18,978 nucleotides of DNA from Actinomycetota bacterium. GTDB taxonomy: Bacteria > Actinomycetota > Actinomycetes > Streptosporangiales > Streptosporangiaceae. Where the stretch lies: assembly GCA_003140115.1 (NCBI GenBank), contig PLIQ01000291.1, positions 435 through 19,412 on the forward strand, written 5' to 3'. Shown here piece after piece: positions 1 to 7,386 of the stretch (the stretch's first letter is position 1; each line of letters begins with the position of its first letter). The position numbers were made by a program, and so were the translations under genes. A model generated the notes under the pieces. The model did not search any database and was not told where the DNA came from. It saw only the letters and a list, made by a program, of their open reading frames with translations.

Positions 1-617
1 CTGCTGCGGTACTCGCGCTCGAATGCGCGCAGGTCATCGACCCGGCGCTCAAGCTCTTCGCGGGTCTGCACGAGCGAGCCCATGGCCTGGCGGTGGCGCT
101 CCTGAGCGTCCCGCTCGAGGCTCTCAGCGCGAGCGCGGGCATCGCCGGTGATCTGCTCGGCCTGGCGCCTGGCCTTGGTGAGAACCTCGTCGGCCTCGCG
201 GCGAGCGCGGCCCAGGGTCTCGTCGGCTTCCCGGCGGGCGTCGGCGATGGCCTGGTCGGCGGTCTGCTGGGCCAGCGAGAGCACGCGCGCGGCCGTGTCC
301 ATGTTGTCCTCGATGTGCGGCATCCCGCCCATCATGACCGGCTCAGGCTGCCGGCGCTCGGGTTCCATGCGCGGCTCGGGAGCCATCATGTCTTGCTTCG
401 GGTCCGACAGCGGAGAGCTCAGCGCAGGAACCGCCGACTTGCCGCCGCGCAGCACTTCGGCCAGCTTGGCCCGGAGCTCTTCGTTCTCCTGGATAAGCCG
501 GTCAAGCTCGCCCTCGACCTCGTCGAGGAAGGCGTCGACCTCTTCCTCGTCGTAGCCCGGCCGAAGCCTGGTCGTGCTGAACTGCTTATTCCGGACATCC
601 GCGGGCGTCAGCGGCAT
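1..617 (-). CDS. divIVA: DivIVA/Wag31 polar growth and septum-site protein (3' end beyond window)
   Basis: DivIVA binds negatively curved membrane and recruits the cell-wall growth machinery; in actinobacteria it directs polar growth. The first 205 residues are visible. The ATG at 615-617 follows GAGGAG with a 5-nt gap. The N-terminal lipid-binding domain (about residues 1-55) contains KQFSTTRLRPGYDEEEVDAF, close to Wag31. A Met/Pro-rich linker (about 75-105) follows, then a long coiled coil with repeated A-R-R-E-A-D-E units ending in a LERRVDDLRAFEREY segment typical of the family. No stop codon is reached before base 1, so the C-terminus lies outside the window. It is the last visible gene of the dcw block, 49 bp downstream of yggT. 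The identification is firm; the full length is unknown. Confidence 0.95.
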   Translation of the reverse strand, partial: MPLTPADVRNKQFSTTRLRPGYDEEEVDAFLDEVEGELDRLIQENEELRAKLAEVLRGGKSAVPALSSPLSDPKQDMMAPEPRMEPERRQPEPVMMGGMPHIEDNMDTAARVLSLAQQTADQAIADARREADETLGRARREADEVLTKARRQAEQITGDARARAESLERDAQERHRQAMGSLVQTREELERRVDDLRAFEREYRS

Positions 618-666
618 CTCGTCTCCTCGGCGCACTTGGACCGTGTTCCTCACGACGGTACCTGAA

Positions 667-954
667 TCAAAGGTGAGGCACAGCCACTTCAAGCAGGATC
701 AATACCACGATGAACAGAACCATGAAGCTGAGGTCCATGGCCACCATACCGAGCCGGAGCGGCGGTATGAAGCGACGTAGGAATTTCAGGGGCGGATCTG
801 TCACGGTAAAGATCGCTTCGGCCAGCACCAGCAGGATGCCCGTCGGGCGCCAGTCACGTGCGAAGACCTGGACCCAACCGAAGATCATCCGGCCGATCAG
901 GATGACCAGATAGATCGTCAGCACGTAGGTGAGGACTTCCCTCAGGTACTGCAC
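667..954 (-). CDS. yggT: YggT family membrane protein
   Basis: This is a 95-residue integral membrane protein with two hydrophobic segments (about residues 7-28 and 70-92). They are separated by a loop carrying the family-like stretch TDPPLKFLRRFIPPLR. YggT proteins lie between sepF and divIVA in most actinobacterial dcw clusters; a division-associated or osmotic role has been suggested, but the biochemical function is unknown. The start codon is GTG (952-954), with AGGTGG a few bases upstream as a probable ribosome binding site. Its position between sepF (74 bp away) and divIVA matches the usual order. I am confident of the family but not of the function. Confidence 0.93.
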   Translation of the reverse strand: MQYLREVLTYVLTIYLVILIGRMIFGWVQVFARDWRPTGILLVLAEAIFTVTDPPLKFLRRFIPPLRLGMVAMDLSFMVLFIVVLILLEVAVPHL

Positions 955-994
955 GAGTCCACCTGGCCTTCGGTGCCGCCTGTTCCGGCACTAT

Positions 995-1006
995 CGCTGA
1001 TCAGCG
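995..1006. repeat. Perfect 12-bp palindrome in the sepF-yggT spacer
   Basis: CGCTGATCAGCG reads identically on both strands and sits in the middle of the 74-bp gap between sepF and yggT. It could be an operator half-site pair or form a small hairpin in the mRNA. There is no T-run beside it, so it is not a typical terminator. The function is unknown. Confidence 0.4.
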
Positions 1007-1028
1007 TCGCGTCATCACTGCTTGCTTG

Positions 1029-1535
1029 CTAACTCTGGTTGAAGAAGCCGCGCTCTGCGATGCGAGCTTTGTCCTCCGCGGTGACCTCGACGTTCGCCGG
1101 GGACAGCAGGAAGACCTTGTTCGTCACACGCTCAAGACTCCCGCGCAGGCCGAAGATCAGGCCAGCCGCGAAGTCGACGAGACGCTTAGCGTCGCTGTCG
1201 ACCATCTCGGTCAGGTTCATGATCACCGGAGTGCCTTCGCGGAAGTGCTCCCCAATAGTACGCGCTTCATTGTAAGTGCGCGGATGCAGTGTCGTAATAC
1301 GCGCGAGATCAGTTGGCTGCTCGGGACGCCACTCGGGGACCTGGTAACCAGCGGCCGCCTCTCCTACCCCCCACCCCTCCCGGCCGGCCCGCGGGTCAGC
1401 CTCATCGGGCCCCTCGGACGGACCAGGCTCCTCGTACTCCTCGTACTCTCCGTACGACTCGTACTTCTCCTGAAAGCGGTGATCGTCCTCCACGAGGCCG
1501 AGGTAGACCGCCATCTTGCGCATGGCACTGGCCAT
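1029..1535 (-). CDS. sepF: SepF, FtsZ membrane anchor
   Basis: SepF tethers and bundles FtsZ filaments at the membrane and is the main FtsZ anchor in actinobacteria, which lack FtsA and ZipA. The 168-residue protein starts with [17 protein letters not shown], the membrane-targeting amphipathic helix. An acidic, Tyr/Glu-rich and then Gly/Pro linker follows (about residues 20-75). The C-terminal SepF fold (about 80-168) includes [19 protein letters not shown] and [10 protein letters not shown]. The ATG at 1533-1535 has GGGAGG (1544-1549 on the complementary strand) as a good ribosome binding site. It lies 61 bp downstream of yggS in the same direction. Length and sequence fit actinobacterial SepF well. 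Confidence 0.97.
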   Translation of the reverse strand: MASAMRKMAVYLGLVEDDHRFQEKYESYGEYEEYEEPGPSEGPDEADPRAGREGWGVGEAAAGYQVPEWRPEQPTDLARITTLHPRTYNEARTIGEHFREGTPVIMNLTEMVDSDAKRLVDFAAGLIFGLRGSLERVTNKVFLLSPANVEVTAEDKARIAERGFFNQS

Positions 1536-1596
1536 CCTTCAGTCCTCCCAGCCTGTACCCGTCGTAGCCAGCCACTCCGGCTCCACGCTCGGGACA

Positions 1597-2301
1597 TTAC
1601 CTGACACGAGCCCCGCGATCGCCGAGCAACGCCGTACCAATTCTCACCTGTGTCGCGCCGGCCGCAATTGCCGGCTCGAGGTCACCGCTCATGCCGGCCG
1701 AGATCACCGTGGCGGCAGGGCGGACCGCTCGCACCACCGCGGAGCTGTCGCGCAGCCCGGCAAAGGCGTCGGCGGGCGGCACGCCGAGCGGGGCGATGGC
1801 CATCACACCGGCCAGCACCAGCCCCGCCTCGGCCATCAGGGCCTCGGCCAGGCCCGGAACCAGGCCAGCCGGGGCTCCGCCGCGCGCGGGATCGCCGTCC
1901 AGGCTGACCTCGATCAGGCACTGGATGATCCGCCCCGCCTGGCGGGCGGCCGCGCCCAGCGCGTGGATCAGCCGCAGCCGGTCGACGGAGTGCACGAAGG
2001 AGGCGTAGCGCGCCACGCTGGCGGCCTTGTTGGTCTGCAACTGGCCGATGAAGTGCCAGACGAGGTCGAGGTCGGCACACTGGGCGGCCTTCGGCGCCGC
2101 TTCCGCGTCGCGGTTCTCACCGAAATCGGTAACGCCGAGCCCGTTCAGCAGCCGGACGTCGGAGGCGGGAAAGGTCTTGGTCACCGCGATCAGCGTGACC
2201 TCCTGCGACTTGCGGCCCGCGGCCTCGCACGCGGCGTCGATGCGTTCGCGCACCGCGGCGAGGCGGGTGGCGAGTTCGTCCCGCCGGGGGGAATCGGTCA
2301 C
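1597..2301 (-). CDS. yggS: YggS/PLPBP family pyridoxal-phosphate homeostasis protein
   Basis: This 234-residue, single-domain TIM-barrel protein binds PLP but has no known catalytic reaction; the family maintains vitamin B6 and amino-acid balance. Visible signatures are AVTKTF with the PLP-binding lysine at residue 42, FGENR near residue 60, [11 protein letters not shown], and the C-terminal phosphate-binding region with [12 protein letters not shown] and VRIGTALLG. The start is GTG (2299-2301), and its GTGA overlaps the ftsZ stop by 4 nt, which suggests translational coupling. In most actinobacteria a pgeF gene lies between ftsZ and this gene; here the two are directly fused in arrangement. 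The family assignment is secure. Confidence 0.95.
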   Translation of the reverse strand: MTDSPRRDELATRLAAVRERIDAACEAAGRKSQEVTLIAVTKTFPASDVRLLNGLGVTDFGENRDAEAAPKAAQCADLDLVWHFIGQLQTNKAASVARYASFVHSVDRLRLIHALGAAARQAGRIIQCLIEVSLDGDPARGGAPAGLVPGLAEALMAEAGLVLAGVMAIAPLGVPPADAFAGLRDSSAVVRAVRPAATVISAGMSGDLEPAIAAGATQVRIGTALLGDRGARVR

Positions 2302-3785
2302 TTGAGGAAGTCGGGGACATCCAGGTCGTCGTCTTCTTCGAAGACGACGGGCCGACGCCGGGTGCTAGCGACGTCGAAGGTCTTGCCCAGCTCGGCGTGC
2401 GCCGGGCGGGAGATGGCGGAGTACGACGCGGAGGAATAAGAGGAATAAGAGGTATCGCCGGCCAAGACGGCGTCGTCGCGGGGCGGCTCAGAATCGACGG
2501 TTTCCGGCTCGGTCGCCTCGGTCGGTACCGGCGCGCCGAGCAGCCCGACGGCCATAGCGGGCGCGCCGTAGTCGCTGCCCAGGCCGAGCTCGGCGTCAAT
2601 GGAGGCTCCAGGCGTCTCGTCCCTGGTCCAGCGGTCGGCCTCGGGGGCGGGGGCGGGGAGCTCGGCGGGCGGCGCGGGAGTCGGGGCAGGGGTCGGGGGG
2701 CTGGCCGGACCCGCAGAGCTGCTGGGCGCGTGCCTCGGGGCGGAGCTGACCGGACCCGCGCCGAACTCGAAGCCACCGAACGAGGAGGTGCTGCTGAACG
2801 CGCTGCCGCCGGACTCGGCGCTGCCGGACCGGTTGTTGCGGTTCTCGTCCAGGCCGGCGGCGATGACCGTCACTCGGACCTCATCGCCGAGGGCGTCGTC
2901 GATGACCGCGCCGAAGATGATGTTCGCGTCCACCGCGGCGGAGTTGGCGACGAGCTGAGCGGCCTCGTTGATCTCGAACAGCCCGAGGTCCGAGCCACCC
3001 TGGATGGACAGCAGCACGCCGTGGGCGCCGTCGATGCTCGCCTCGAGCAGGGGGCTCGAGATGGCCATTTCGGCGGCCGCCACGGCCCGGTCATCCCCGC
3101 GCGAGGAGCCGGTACCCATCAGCGCCGAACCCGCGCCGGACATCACCGACTTCACGTCGGCGAAGTCCAGGTTGATCAGTCCGGGGGTGGTGATGAGGTC
3201 GGTGATCCCCTGCACGCCGGAGAGCAGAACCTGATCGGCGGCCTTGAACGCGTCGAGCACGCTCACGTGCCGGTCGGAGATCGAGAGCAGCCGATCGTTC
3301 GGAATGACGATCAGCGTGTCGACCTCACTGCGCAGCTTCTCGATGCCCGCCTCGGCCTGCACCACGCGGCGTTTGCCCTCGAAACCGAACGGCCTGGTCA
3401 CGACGCCGATGGTGAGCGCTCCCAGCGACCGGGCCACGTTGGCGACCACGGGCGCTCCCCCGGTGCCGGTCCCGCCGCCCTCGCCGGCGGTGACGAACAC
3501 CATGTCGGCGCCCTTGAGGACCTCCTCTATCTCCTCGCGGTGATCCTCCGCGGCCCGGCAGCCGACATCGGGGTTGGCCCCGGCGCCCAGCCCCCTGGTG
3601 AGTTCGCGCCCGACGTCGAGCTTGACGTCGGCATCGCTCATGAGCAGCGCCTGCGCGTCAGTATTGATCGCGATGAACTCGACGCCCCTGAGTCCCTCAT
3701 CGATCATGCGATTGACGGCGTTGACGCCGCCACCGCCGATTCCGACGACCTTGATAACCGCCAGATAGTTCTGCGGTGATGCCAC
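2298..3785 (-). CDS. ftsZ: FtsZ, cell division tubulin-like GTPase
   Basis: FtsZ polymerises into the cytokinetic Z-ring in the cytoplasm. The 495-residue protein has the nucleotide-binding glycine loop [10 protein letters not shown] (residues 15-24), the tubulin signature GGGTGTG (103-109) and the synergy loop NLDFADVK (205-212) that supplies the catalytic aspartates. The folded core ends near residue 313. A linker of about 165 residues follows, rich in Ser, Pro and Ala, with a run of SYSS-like repeats near its end. The acidic tail ends [11 protein letters not shown], the partner-binding peptide for SepF and others. The start is GTG (3783-3785) beginning [13 protein letters not shown], as is typical in actinobacteria; GGAAAGG about 10 nt upstream is a modest ribosome site. 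It has its own promoter upstream and overlaps yggS by 4 nt. The linker is longer than in Mycobacterium FtsZ (379 residues). Confidence 0.99.
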   Translation of the reverse strand: MASPQNYLAVIKVVGIGGGGVNAVNRMIDEGLRGVEFIAINTDAQALLMSDADVKLDVGRELTRGLGAGANPDVGCRAAEDHREEIEEVLKGADMVFVTAGEGGGTGTGGAPVVANVARSLGALTIGVVTRPFGFEGKRRVVQAEAGIEKLRSEVDTLIVIPNDRLLSISDRHVSVLDAFKAADQVLLSGVQGITDLITTPGLINLDFADVKSVMSGAGSALMGTGSSRGDDRAVAAAEMAISSPLLEASIDGAHGVLLSIQGGSDLGLFEINEAAQLVANSAAVDANIIFGAVIDDALGDEVRVTVIAAGLDENRNNRSGSAESGGSAFSSTSSFGGFEFGAGPVSSAPRHAPSSSAGPASPPTPAPTPAPPAELPAPAPEADRWTRDETPGASIDAELGLGSDYGAPAMAVGLLGAPVPTEATEPETVDSEPPRDDAVLAGDTSYSSYSSASYSAISRPAHAELGKTFDVASTRRRPVVFEEDDDLDVPDFLK

Positions 3786-3876
3786 GAGGAGGGTACCTTT
3801 CCGCTCGTTTTACCTTTGCCATGTCGGCGGGTGTGTGCTGCTATTCAATTGGGCCGCCGCAGCCCTCCGATTATGG

Positions 3877-3906
3877 CCCTGGGCTCGGGAAACCTCTGCC
3901 CCAGGG
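3877..3906 (-). repeat. Inverted repeat in the ftsZ leader
   Basis: CCCTGGG at 3877-3883 pairs perfectly with CCCAGGG at 3900-3906, leaving a 16-nt loop. It lies about 90-120 nt upstream of the ftsZ start, inside the probable leader transcript. No T-run follows, so a terminator or attenuator is not supported. It could be an mRNA structural element or a chance pairing in GC-rich DNA. Confidence 0.35.
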
Positions 3907-3952
3907 GGCGCCGCGGAATTCACCGCCAAGGCATTGTCCGTCACCATCAGGT

Positions 3953-3968
3953 TTAACCTTCAGGTCAA
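3953..3968. promoter_or_regulatory. AT-rich imperfect palindrome upstream of ftsZ
   Basis: The 16-bp element TTAACCTTCAGGTCAA has arms TTxACCT and AGGTxAA, symmetric except for the outer-third and central positions. It is flanked by further A/T (TTTAAAG) in otherwise GC-rich DNA. It is about 40 bp downstream of the predicted -10 box, so a bound protein could act as a roadblock; alternatively it is part of a second promoter, since TTGACC on the minus strand (3963-3968) looks like a -35 box. I find no good -10 box at the right spacing for that. Confidence 0.4.
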
Positions 3969-4004
3969 GATTTAAAGTTTTTGTCGGCCGAACGATTGAT
4001 ACGG

Positions 4005-4033
4005 ACAGTAGGGTCGTACGGGACCCGGGTCAA
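4005..4033 (-). promoter_or_regulatory. Predicted housekeeping-sigma promoter for ftsZ
   Basis: On the minus strand, TTGACC (4028-4033) is followed by exactly 17 bp and then TACTGT (4005-4010). This fits the TTGAC(A)-N17-TAnnnT pattern of principal-sigma promoters in actinobacteria. Transcription would start near 3995-4000 and give a leader of about 210 nt before the ftsZ GTG. It lies wholly in the ftsQ-ftsZ spacer, so ftsZ and downstream genes could be expressed independently of the upstream dcw genes. Confidence 0.65.
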
Positions 4034-4106
4034 CTAACCACGCAGTAACCGGTCAGCGTGTCGCGGACCGGCGGTCATTATCGGGTCCGGGGGTGCTCGG
4101 GACGCC

Positions 4107-4811
4107 TCAGCTAGTCACCGCCGTCGCAGGCGAGCTCACATCGTAGGAGCGCGCGTGAGTCCGCATGAGGATGGCGAGTTCCCTGGCTTTCGCCGCGGCA
4201 TCGTCCGCGCTGCCCCACAGGACCGTCACCCCGCTGCTCAGGCTCAGCGTGACCTGATCCGGGCTGGGCACGGTCACGGAGGTCACCGAGGACCGCAGCG
4301 ACGCGGGCAGTTCGCCGAGCACGGCCGCCGCCGCGGCGACGTCCGGATCACCGCGCAGCGAGGCGGTGGCCGCCGTGGTGGTGTAGAGCGGGAGGCCCGG
4401 GGGCCGGAGCGCGGCTGACTGCACGACCACGCCGTTGGCGTCGATGAGGTCGAACCCGCCGCTCGGCAGCGCGACGGCCAGCGCCGAGGTTCTCTCCCGC
4501 ACCGCGATGACCACCCGGTCCGGCCAGGACTTGGTGACCTGCACGCCCAGGACCTGCCTGATGGTCAGGACCCGAGCCGCGACCTGAGCGGTGCTGACCC
4601 GGATCAGCGGCGTGCCGGGCCGGACCCCGGCCACGGCGAGGACTTCGGATTCCGGCACCAGGCGCGTGCCGGTCACGACCACGGAGCGAACCGCGAGCAG
4701 GCTCGAGTCGAGCAGCGCCCAGGCGACGCCGCCCGCGATGCCCATCGCGGCCAGCACGAGCAGTACCGCCAGCCGCTGGCGGAACCGGTGGGGGCCGCCC
4801 GGCCCGCTCAC
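4107..4811 (-). CDS. ftsQ: FtsQ/DivIB divisome scaffold protein
   Basis: FtsQ is a bitopic membrane protein that links early and late divisome proteins (FtsB/FtsL partners) at the septum. The 234-residue protein has a short basic cytoplasmic N-terminus, one transmembrane helix (about residues 13-35), a POTRA domain (about 38-106, with VRSVVVTGTRLVPESEV and VTKSWPDRVVIAVRER) and a beta-rich FtsQ domain (about 107-230) containing FDLIDANGVVV. The GTG start (4809-4811) overlaps the murC stop by 4 nt (GTGA), so the two are probably translationally coupled. The cytoplasmic tail is short. Order and length match actinobacterial FtsQ. Confidence 0.95.
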   Translation of the reverse strand: MSGPGGPHRFRQRLAVLLVLAAMGIAGGVAWALLDSSLLAVRSVVVTGTRLVPESEVLAVAGVRPGTPLIRVSTAQVAARVLTIRQVLGVQVTKSWPDRVVIAVRERTSALAVALPSGGFDLIDANGVVVQSAALRPPGLPLYTTTAATASLRGDPDVAAAAAVLGELPASLRSSVTSVTVPSPDQVTLSLSSGVTVLWGSADDAAAKARELAILMRTHARSYDVSSPATAVTS

Positions 4812-6256
4812 TCGTGTCTCCTCCCGATGGCCTCGATCAGCAGTGGTCCGAGCGCGGTGACGTCCCCGGCCCCCATGGTCAGCACCACGTCGCCCGGCTC
4901 GGCGATCCGCACGATCGTCGGCGCGACCTGGGTCCGGTCCGGTAGGAACAGGGCCTGCCCGCCGGGGACGGCGTCGGCGACGAGCCCGCCCGTGACGCCA
5001 GGTTCCGGATCCTCGCGCGCGGCGTAGACGTCGAGCACGACCGCTTGGTCGGCCAGGGCGAGCGCCGCGCCGAAGTCGGCGGCGAAGATCCTCGTCCTGC
5101 TGTAAAGATGCGGCTGGAAAATGGCGATCACTCTGCCATTGGAGGAGATGTCTCGCGCCGCTCTGAGGTCGGCGGCCAGCTCGGTGGGGTGATGGGCGTA
5201 GCTGTCGAAGACGCGTACGCCGTCCGCCTCGCCCTTGAACTCCAGCCGGCGCCGCGCGCCCTGGTAGCGGGCGAGGGCCGCGGTCACGCGCGGCGGCGCG
5301 AAGCCGAGCTCGACGGCGGCGGCGAAGGCGGCGGTGGCGTTCAGCGCGTTGTGCCGGCCGGGGACATGCACGGTCATCTGCGCGAAGATCTCACCGAACG
5401 GGCTGTGTTCGGCGGTGACCGCGAAGCTCACCGCCAGGCCCTGGGAACGGACATCGCCCAGCCGGTAGTCGGCACCAGCCGACTCGCCGTATCGCCGGAC
5501 TCGCCGCGGGCTTTGGGGTTCCAGCCGGGCCGCGACGGCCTCCGCGCCAGGATCGTCCGCGCAGGTCAGGACTAGGCTGCTGACCTGGTCGCTGAACGTG
5601 GCGAAGGCCGCCTCGATCTCCGCCAGGCTCCCGTAGTTGTCCAGGTGGTCGGCTTCCACGTTGGTGATGATGGCCACGTCGGGCGAGAGCAGGAGGAACG
5701 ATCCGTCGCTCTCGTCCGCCTCGGCGACGAAATCCATGCCCCCGCCGTCCTCGGCGCCGAGCCCGGTCTCGACCAGGACGCCGCCGATGACGTAGCCGGG
5801 ATCGGCGCCGCAGTCGCGCAGCACGGTGGTGAGCATGGACGTGGTGGTGGTCTTGCCGTGCGTGCCGGCCACCGCGATCACCCGGCGCCCGGCCATGACC
5901 GAGGCCAGCGCCGCGGCCCGGTGCATGACCCGCAGGCCCCGCCGGGTCGCCTCGGCCAGCTCCGGGTTGTCCGCGCGGATCGCGCTGGACAGGACCAGGG
6001 TGTCCCCCGGGCCGAGGTCGCCGAGGTTGGCGCCGGCGTGCCCGACGTACACCCGGGCGCCCAGCGCGTGCAGGTCATCGAGCATGGCCGAGGCCATCGC
6101 GTCGCTGCCGGACACGCTGATCCCCCGGGCCAGCATGATCCGCGCGATGCCTGACATGCCCGCGCCGCCGATCCCGGTGAAGTGCACCCGGCCGAGCCCG
6201 ATGGCGGGCACCGGCTCAGCCGGCGTGATGAGGCTCTTGAGCATCTGGTTCCCCAC
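4808..6256 (-). CDS. murC: MurC, UDP-N-acetylmuramate--L-alanine ligase
   Basis: MurC adds L-alanine to UDP-MurNAc with ATP, the first peptide-building step of peptidoglycan synthesis in the cytoplasm. The 482-residue protein shows the Rossmann-type UMP-binding motif HFTGIGGAGMSGIA (25-38), the ATP P-loop GTHGKTTTT (131-139), an EADESDGSFL segment of the central domain, and SYAHHPTEL at the start of the ligase C-terminal domain. I took the GTG at 6254-6256, which has GGGAAGGG about 5 nt upstream; an in-frame ATG four codons in (6242-6244) is an alternative. With the GTG, the gene overlaps the end of murG by 41 nt; with the ATG, by 29 nt. It is coupled to ftsQ downstream. Confidence 0.97.
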   Translation of the reverse strand: MGNQMLKSLITPAEPVPAIGLGRVHFTGIGGAGMSGIARIMLARGISVSGSDAMASAMLDDLHALGARVYVGHAGANLGDLGPGDTLVLSSAIRADNPELAEATRRGLRVMHRAAALASVMAGRRVIAVAGTHGKTTTTSMLTTVLRDCGADPGYVIGGVLVETGLGAEDGGGMDFVAEADESDGSFLLLSPDVAIITNVEADHLDNYGSLAEIEAAFATFSDQVSSLVLTCADDPGAEAVAARLEPQSPRRVRRYGESAGADYRLGDVRSQGLAVSFAVTAEHSPFGEIFAQMTVHVPGRHNALNATAAFAAAVELGFAPPRVTAALARYQGARRRLEFKGEADGVRVFDSYAHHPTELAADLRAARDISSNGRVIAIFQPHLYSRTRIFAADFGAALALADQAVVLDVYAAREDPEPGVTGGLVADAVPGGQALFLPDRTQVAPTIVRIAEPGDVVLTMGAGDVTALGPLLIEAIGRRHE

Positions 6257-7361
6257 TCCGACCCTTCCCGTTCACGACCTCGATGATCGCCTCGGCGAGC
6301 CAGCGGTCGGCGTCGCCGCGGCCCAGCGAGGCGGCCGCCTCCGACATGTCCGCGACCTGGTCGATGTTGACCAGCACGGGCAGCAAGGTGTCCCGGATCC
6401 ACTCGGGGGTCAGGTCGGCGTCGTTGACCAGCATGCCGCCGCCCCGCTGGACGATGGGCACCGCGTTCAGCCGCTGCTCGCCGTTCCCGATGGGGAGCGG
6501 TACGTAGGCGGCCGGCAGGCCCACGGCGGTGAGCTCGGCGCACGTCATCGCGCCGGCCCGGCACAGCGCGAAATCGGCTGCCGCGTAGGCGAGATCCATC
6601 CGGTCGATGTAGGGCATGGCCACGTAAGGCACCCCACCCGCCTCCCCCGCCCCCTTCTTGGTCACCGGCGCCTCGACGCCGTTGCGCGGGCCGATGACGT
6701 GCAGCACCTGGACGCTGGCGTCCCTGAGCCACCCGGCCGCGCCGAACACGGCCGTGTTCAGTGACCGCGCCCCCTGCGAGCCGCCGGTGACCAGCAGCAC
6801 GGGCAGGTCCGGGCGGAGGCCGAAGTGGGCCCGGGCCTTGTCGCCGACGGCCAGCCGGTCCAGTTCCGCGATCTCGCGCCGGATCGGGATGCCGAGGTAC
6901 TTCCCGTTCCTGAGCACGGTGTCCGGGTGCCCGGTGAAGACGTGGGTGGTGAAATGGGCGCCCAGCCGGTTGGCCAGACCCGGCCGGGGGTTCGCCTCGT
7001 GCACCACGATGGGAACCTTGCGCCGCCGGGCCGCCAGGTAGGCGGGGGTGGCGACGTACCCGCCGAAGCCGACGAGCACCTGGGCCCGGGTCCGGTCGAG
7101 CACGTCGGCGGCCGCGTTGATGGCGCCGGCGAGCCGGCCCGGCACGGTCAGCAACTGGGGCGTCACCGTCCGGGGCATCGGCACGGCCGGGATGAGCTCG
7201 AGTGGGTATCCGCGCAGCGGGATCAGCCTGGTCTCCAGGCCGCGCTCGGTGCCCAGGCAGGTCACTTCGATGTCCGGATCGGCCTGCCGCAGGGCATCCG
7301 CCACCGCGAGAGCTGGTTCGATATGTCCGGCGGACCCGCCGCCGGCAAGCACTACCCTCAT
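6216..7361 (-). CDS. murG: MurG, lipid II synthase (GlcNAc transferase)
   Basis: MurG transfers GlcNAc from UDP-GlcNAc to lipid I on the inner membrane face, producing lipid II. The 381-residue GT-B glycosyltransferase has the N-terminal G-loop GGGSAGHIEPA (7-17), VVHEANPRPGLANR, the C-domain loop VTGGSQGARSLN, and the donor-binding segment GAMTCAELTAVGLPAAYVPL followed by NGEQRLNA. The start ATG (7359-7361) is preceded by AGGGA about 6 nt upstream. It lies 25 bp downstream of ftsW and overlaps murC by 29-41 nt. Length and motifs are normal for actinobacterial MurG. Confidence 0.98.
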   Translation of the reverse strand: MRVVLAGGGSAGHIEPALAVADALRQADPDIEVTCLGTERGLETRLIPLRGYPLELIPAVPMPRTVTPQLLTVPGRLAGAINAAADVLDRTRAQVLVGFGGYVATPAYLAARRRKVPIVVHEANPRPGLANRLGAHFTTHVFTGHPDTVLRNGKYLGIPIRREIAELDRLAVGDKARAHFGLRPDLPVLLVTGGSQGARSLNTAVFGAAGWLRDASVQVLHVIGPRNGVEAPVTKKGAGEAGGVPYVAMPYIDRMDLAYAAADFALCRAGAMTCAELTAVGLPAAYVPLPIGNGEQRLNAVPIVQRGGGMLVNDADLTPEWIRDTLLPVLVNIDQVADMSEAAASLGRGDADRWLAEAIIEVVNGKGRSGEPDAQEPHHAG

Positions 7362-7386
7362 GTCTCGTCCCTGAACTGCTGCCGTT

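Larger units (their letters stand above)
3786..4106 (-). promoter_or_regulatory. ftsQ-ftsZ intergenic region: ftsZ promoter and leader
   Basis: This 321-bp stretch is the only gene-free gap over 300 bp in the window. Read on the minus strand it contains, in order, a housekeeping-type promoter (4005-4033), an AT-rich imperfect palindrome (3953-3968), an inverted repeat in the probable leader (3877-3906), and a modest ribosome binding site before the GTG. Its base composition drops locally (about 3950-4000) compared with its GC-rich surroundings. The transcript from the predicted promoter would have a leader of roughly 200 nt. Streptomyces ftsZ is known to have several promoters in the equivalent gap, including a developmentally controlled one. 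A short plus-strand reading frame here shows no recognisable domain and is probably chance. Confidence 0.75.

Noticed and set aside
2397..3779. 460-residue plus-strand open reading frame opposite ftsZ
   Set aside because: It is the antisense shadow of a confidently identified ftsZ and lacks any domain.
3940..3968. Second TTGACC upstream of ftsZ as a full promoter
   Set aside because: No TAnnnT-like -10 box occurs at 16-18 bp spacing (GGTGAC at 17). I kept it only as part of the palindrome.
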